Assembly: GCA_963720735.1 (NCBI GenBank)
Contig: CAVRGL010000001.1
Span: forward strand, 310,001-374,000
Reading direction: 5' to 3'
DNA length: 64,000 nt
Source: JBBRHQ01 sp963720735
GTDB lineage: Bacteria; Actinomycetota; Thermoleophilia; Solirubrobacterales; 70-9
The notes beneath the pieces are model-generated. The model saw only the letters and a program-made list of their open reading frames with translations. It did no database searches and had not been told where the DNA came from. The translations under genes and the position numbers were made by a program. Every line of letters starts with the position of its first letter. Within the stretch, counting starts at the first letter, position 1. This document shows positions 60,660 through 64,000 of the stretch, one piece after another.

Positions 60660-62006
60660 CTAAGCGAAGAACACCTGCTGCAGGAGGAAGACGTTGAGGG
60701 CGATGATCATCGCCGCCAGGCTGCCGGCGAGGACCGTCAGCCAGCGCGGGTTGGCGAGGCCGCCCATGACCTCGGGACTCCGCGTCAGCATCAGCAATGG
60801 AACGAGCGCAAACGGGATTCCGAAGGAGAGCACGACCTGGCTTGCGACAAGGGCGTCGGTCGGGTTGAGTCCGATGGCGAGAACGAGCAGCGCCGGGGCC
60901 AGGGTGACGGCACGACGCACGAAGATCGGGATCCGCCGCCTGATGAAGCCCTGCATCACAACCTGTCCCGCCATGGTCCCCACAGAGGAGGAGGCGAAAC
61001 CCGATGCCAGCAGGGCGATGCCGAAGATCGTCGCCGCGTTGGTCGAGACGAGTGACTTGAGGCCTTCGTAGGCGCCGTCGATCGTGTCGATCCCGGCAAG
61101 GCCGCTGTCGTGAAAGAGCCCGGCTGCGACGATCATCATCGAGAGGTTGACGACGCCGGCGAGCGACATCGCGATCACCACGTCGATCTTCTCGAAGCGC
61201 AGGATCCGCCTCCTCTCGCTCAAATCGCGACCGACGATCCGCCGCTGGGTGAGCGCCGAGTGCAGATAGATCACATGCGGCATCACCGTCGCCCCGATGA
61301 TTCCGGTCGCCAGCAGGATGCTCTCCGTGCCGGCGAAGCCGGGGACGAAGAGGTGGCGGGCGACCTCGCCGCTGTCGGGGTGCGAGTAGAAGAGCTCGAT
61401 CGTGAACGCTGCGACAACAACACCGACCATCCCGGTGATCACGGCCTCGAGGCGGCGGAATCCCTTCTGCTGCAGAGTGAGGATGCCGAAGGCACCGACT
61501 CCCGCGATCACTCCGGCTGGAAACAGCGGGATGCCGAAGAGGAGATTGATCCCGAGCGCGGCGCCGACGACCTCGGCGATGTCGCATGCCATCGCCACCA
61601 GCTCAGCCTGGATCCAGAGCCCGAACGATGTGCGGCGGCTGAATCTCTCGCGACATGCCTCAGCGAGGTTCTTTCCAGAGGCGATCCCCAGCTTCGCTGA
61701 CTGGGTCTGGACGACCATCGCGATCAGGTTGGCGGCGAGGATCACCCAGAGCAGCAAGTAGCCGAACTTCGCGCCGCCGGCGATGTTGGTTGCGAAGTTG
61801 CCAGGGTCGATGTAGGCGACGGCGGCGATGAAGGCCGGCCCGAGGAAGGGCCAGATGCGGCTCAGGCCGCGAGAGTGGCCGTCGAGCGAGCGCCGGGCGG
61901 CCTCGGCGACCGCGGCCTCTCCGGGCAGGACGGCCTCGAGGGGCTCCTCGGGGGCCGGGATCTGCTCCGGCGGCCGGGGGGCCTCGGCGACCGGCGGCGG
62001 CTTCAC
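60660..62006 (-). CDS. mntH: NRAMP-type Mn2+/Fe2+ transporter MntH
   Basis: 448 residues with about eleven helices. Metal-binding motifs: AYIDPGNFATNIAGG (first helix, DPGN) and ATVMPHVIYLHSALTQ (sixth helix, MPH). ESLLATGI..., SMAGVVNLSMM and LASGFASSSVGTMAGQVVM are also typical. Imports divalent manganese or iron with protons. GTG start overlaps mntR by 4 bases: one regulated operon. Confidence 0.92.
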   Translation of the reverse strand: MKPPPVAEAPRPPEQIPAPEEPLEAVLPGEAAVAEAARRSLDGHSRGLSRIWPFLGPAFIAAVAYIDPGNFATNIAGGAKFGYLLLWVILAANLIAMVVQTQSAKLGIASGKNLAEACRERFSRRTSFGLWIQAELVAMACDIAEVVGAALGINLLFGIPLFPAGVIAGVGAFGILTLQQKGFRRLEAVITGMVGVVVAAFTIELFYSHPDSGEVARHLFVPGFAGTESILLATGIIGATVMPHVIYLHSALTQRRIVGRDLSERRRILRFEKIDVVIAMSLAGVVNLSMMIVAAGLFHDSGLAGIDTIDGAYEGLKSLVSTNAATIFGIALLASGFASSSVGTMAGQVVMQGFIRRRIPIFVRRAVTLAPALLVLAIGLNPTDALVASQVVLSFGIPFALVPLLMLTRSPEVMGGLANPRWLTVLAGSLAAMIIALNVFLLQQVFFA

Positions 62007-62719
62007 CGAGCGGCCTCGCCGACCCTGATCCGCCGGACAAGCTCGGCGCCGAGCGCGTGCTCGACCCCGCCGACCTCGACCAGCAGCGGCCCGTCGAAGG
62101 GCTGGCGGCCGGTGACGACGATCTCGACCCCCGGGGTGATACCCCGCTCGGAGAGGTAGCGGAGCATCGCCGGATCGGTGTCGGAGACGCGAGCGAAGGT
62201 CGCCCTGCTGCCCGGCTCGAGGTCGCCCAGCGGCCTGCTGCCGGAGTCACCGAGCGGAGCCAGGTCGGGGCCGGGGATCGGATCGCCATGAGGATCGACG
62301 CTGGGGTCGCCGAGCTTCTCGGCGATCAGAGCCTCCAGGTCCTCGGAGATGTAGTGCTCGAGGACCTCGGCCTCCTCGTGGACCCGGTCCCAGGGCATCC
62401 CCAGCGCTTCGGCCAGGTATGACTCGAGCAGCCGGTGGTGGCGGATCACCTCGAGCGCCACGCGCTCCCCCGCCGCGGTCAGCGCGGCCCCGCGGTAGGG
62501 CTGGTATCGGACCAGGCCGCGGGCGTCCAGTCGCTTCAACATCGCGGTCGCGGTCGCCGGGGTGACCCCGAGCCGCTCCGCAAGATCGGTCGTCCCGACC
62601 GGCCCCTCGCCGCGGCGGCTGAGGCCGTAGATCGCCTTGGCGTAATCCTCGATCGCCTCAGAGCTGCCGGCCTCCCGGCCCGGGCGGGCGTGGCTGCTCC
62701 GCTGCTTTTGCATAACCAC
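62003..62719 (-). CDS. mntR: DtxR/MntR family metal-dependent transcriptional regulator
   Basis: 238 residues. Winged helix VGTTDLAERLGVTPATATAMLKRLDARGLVRYQPYRGAALT, dimerization/metal domain RHHRLLESYLAEALGMPWDRVHEEAEVLEHYISEDLEALI (ligand Glu/His/Cys-type residues), and a C-terminal SH3-like domain (ATFARVSDTDPAMLRYLSE onward). Senses Mn2+ or Fe2+ and represses the coupled transporter. GTG (62719) or ATG (62713) start. No Shine-Dalgarno, so translation may be leaderless. Confidence 0.92.
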   Translation of the reverse strand: MVMQKQRSSHARPGREAGSSEAIEDYAKAIYGLSRRGEGPVGTTDLAERLGVTPATATAMLKRLDARGLVRYQPYRGAALTAAGERVALEVIRHHRLLESYLAEALGMPWDRVHEEAEVLEHYISEDLEALIAEKLGDPSVDPHGDPIPGPDLAPLGDSGSRPLGDLEPGSRATFARVSDTDPAMLRYLSERGITPGVEIVVTGRQPFDGPLLVEVGGVEHALGAELVRRIRVGEAAR

Positions 62720-62757
62720 AAGAATAAGTTTTACACATCTAAATCACGAAATCGGCG
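62720..62757. promoter_or_regulatory. AT-rich promoter/operator upstream of mntR
   Basis: About 38 bases of AT-rich sequence in a GC-rich genome, divergent to ygfZ. On the minus strand it contains TTTA-GATGTG-TAAA, a partial inverted repeat of DtxR-box style. Likely mntR promoter and operator. Confidence 0.45.
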
Positions 62758-62784
62758 CTGCCGGCCTCGCGTAGAATCGGATCG

Positions 62785-63744
62785 GTGAGCGCACCCGCCG
62801 CGATCGAGCTCGATGCCCAGTACCGCCAGCTGCGCGAGGAATGCGGTCTGCTCGACCGCTCGAGGCGCGGCAGGCTCGCCGTTCGCGGCTCTGAGGCCGC
62901 CGAGTACCTGCAGGGGCAGCTGACGAACGAGGTGGAGGAGCTGGAGCCCGGCCAGGGTTGCTACGCGGCGCTGCTCGACCGCAAGGGCCGTATCCAGGCC
63001 GATCTGAGGGTCCTGCGTACTGCCGATGACGAGCTCCTCCTCGACACCGAGGAGGTCGGCCTCGACCCCGCCCGCCGCCACCTTCAGACCTACAACATCG
63101 GCCGCGACGCCGAGGTCGTCGACGAGACCGCCGAGCGGGCGCTGCTGTCGCTGATCGGGCCGCGCTCCGAGGAGATCGCCGGGGTGAGGCGCGGGGGGCA
63201 GCACGATTCGGTGACGGCCGAGATCGCCGGGGTCGGGTGTCTCGCGATCACCACCCGCGACGGGATCGACCTGGCCTGCGCCGCCGCCGACAGGGACGCC
63301 TTGGTCGGCGCCCTGCTCGAGCGCGGGGCGGGCGAGATCGGCGAGCAGGCGGCCGAGATCGCCCGGATCGAGTCCGGGGTGCCCCGCTTCGGCGCCGAGA
63401 TGACCACGGCGACGATGCCGGCGGAGGCGGGGATCGTCGCCGAGGCGGTCAGCTTCACCAAGGGTTGCTACATCGGCCAGGAGACCGTCGCCCGCCTCCA
63501 TTACAAGGGAAAGCCGAACCGGCACCTGCGCGGTCTGCGCTTCGACGCGCCGGCGGAGAGCGGCACGGCGCTGGGCCTGGGCGAGCGCGAGGTGGGCGAG
63601 GTGGGCAGCGCCTGCGTCTCCCCCGCCCTCGGCCCGATCGGGCTGGCGATCCTGCGCCGCGAGGCTGAGCCCGGGGCGGCCCTGGAGCTCGCCGGCGGGG
63701 GCAGTGCCGAGGTGGTCGAGCTGCCCTTCGCGGGAAGCGCGTGA
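62785..63744 (+). CDS. ygfZ: YgfZ/GcvT-type folate-binding protein
   Basis: 319 residues. KGCYIGQETVARLHYKGKPNRHLRGL is the YgfZ signature (K-G-C-Y-x-G-Q-E), with the conserved Cys. EYLQGQLTNEVEEL and QGCYAALLDRKGRIQADLRVL match the tetrahydrofolate-binding fold. YgfZ assists iron-sulfur cluster (MiaB-type) enzymes. GTG start, divergent from mntR; a TAGAAT lies near 62772. Its stop overlaps the next gene. Confidence 0.92.
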   Translation: MSAPAAIELDAQYRQLREECGLLDRSRRGRLAVRGSEAAEYLQGQLTNEVEELEPGQGCYAALLDRKGRIQADLRVLRTADDELLLDTEEVGLDPARRHLQTYNIGRDAEVVDETAERALLSLIGPRSEEIAGVRRGGQHDSVTAEIAGVGCLAITTRDGIDLACAAADRDALVGALLERGAGEIGEQAAEIARIESGVPRFGAEMTTATMPAEAGIVAEAVSFTKGCYIGQETVARLHYKGKPNRHLRGLRFDAPAESGTALGLGEREVGEVGSACVSPALGPIGLAILRREAEPGAALELAGGGSAEVVELPFAGSA

Positions 63745-64000
63745 GCAACCGGGGACGCGGACTCGGCGGCAGGCCGCTGGACGCAGACAGCCCCCTGGTC
63801 GGGGGCCGGGTGCTCGAGGCCGAGGAGCCCGCCCCGGGGATGGGTGGCGGCCCCGAGGCCGGAGCCGGCGCCGAGGAGTCGAACGGATACCAGGAGCCCT
63901 ACGACCCCAACGCCGACGAGCTCTCGCCTCCGGAGGTCGTTCCGGATCGGGCGAACCTCCCCGATCTGCGGGCACTCCTGCCCGCCAGCGAGGAAGAGCG
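63741..64000 (+). CDS. Hypothetical protein, cut by window end
   Basis: GTG start in a GTGA overlap with the ygfZ stop. The first 86 residues (SNRGRGLGGRPLDADSPLVG, then Gly/Glu/Pro-rich) look disordered; PDLRALLPASEEER is at the window edge. Not recognised; probably a regulator or membrane protein with a flexible N-terminus. Translationally coupled to ygfZ. Confidence 0.6.
   Translation, partial: MSNRGRGLGGRPLDADSPLVGGRVLEAEEPAPGMGGGPEAGAGAEESNGYQEPYDPNADELSPPEVVPDRANLPDLRALLPASEEE

Noticed and set aside
1..64000. CRISPR arrays, rRNA operons, IS elements, integrases, prophage structural genes
   Set aside because: No regularly spaced repeats, no rRNA-like sequence, no transposase or integrase motifs in any frame.

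Overview
The window is a GC-rich, gene-dense chromosomal segment of an actinobacterium. Evidence for this: a nearly complete coenzyme F420 biosynthesis set (cofD, cofC, cofE, fbiC), an F420-type LLM oxidoreductase, a wax ester/diacylglycerol acyltransferase, a DivIVA-domain protein, a DUF1918 protein, a dodecin, and many GTG/TTG starts with 4-base start/stop overlaps. The amplified SnoaL/NTF2-like family (N-terminus like MSQENVE, C-terminus ALEAAGLSE) suggests class Thermoleophilia (Solirubrobacterales-like). That placement is inference. No rRNA, IS element, integrase or CRISPR array is visible.

Layout. 0-7 kb: truncated acyltransferase, secreted RTX-type repeat protein, a small exported protein, a NAD-dehydrogenase-like protein, a YbcI protein, a STAS protein, a SnoaL relic and a YihY/BrkB membrane protein. 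7-13 kb: SnoaL protein, degenerate tRNA-Pro copy, LLM oxidoreductase, WS/DGAT, DUF1918, dodecin, site-2 protease with CBS domains. 13-18.6 kb: YbaK-like deacylase, PfkB kinase convergent with an inositol-monophosphatase-like enzyme, P-type ATPase remnant, DUF2090 aldolase-like enzyme, flippase-like membrane protein. 18.7-22 kb: DUF2267 / phosphoribosyltransferase-hydrolase fusion / erythromycin-esterase operon. 22-32 kb: an accessory-looking stretch full of relics (rearranged DUF4386 gene, broken SnoaL, enoyl-CoA hydratase N-terminus, FAD-oxidoreductase N-terminus, DsbA C-terminus) among intact SnoaL, DUF4386, DHFR-like, YhgE-like, MBL, alpha/beta hydrolase, SRPBCC, UBP zinc finger and a three-domain cNMP/glutaredoxin/thioredoxin-reductase-like protein. 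32-38.5 kb: pyruvate-kinase-like/CYTH operon, HD hydrolase, five tRNAs (Pro, Gly, Trp, Leu, Leu) interleaved with an HNH gene, a membrane protein and an M28 peptidase. 38.5-50.5 kb: acyl-CoA metabolism (acetoacetate-CoA ligase, acyl-CoA carboxylase beta coupled to DivIVA, 3-hydroxybutyryl-CoA dehydrogenase, HMG-CoA lyase, thioesterase, SDR), a GGDEF protein and an ABC-2/PAP2 operon. 50.6-56.6 kb: F420 biosynthesis. 56.6-64 kb: aquaporin, phosphoesterase, pyrophosphatase, orphan NMT1-type binding protein, MntR/MntH operon, YgfZ, and a partial gene running off the end.

Functionally, the F420 genes supply the cofactor for enzymes such as the LLM oxidoreductase. The acyl-CoA block fits catabolism of leucine, ketone bodies or fatty acids. 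MntR presumably controls MntH.

A striking technical feature is that at least eight otherwise well-preserved genes carry a single +1/-1 frameshift, several at short G/C runs. This looks more like consensus indel errors than biology, so these genes may be intact in the organism. By contrast, the truncated fragments at 5.9, 16, 22, 25, 26 and 31 kb cannot be explained by single indels and look like real deletions or rearrangements.
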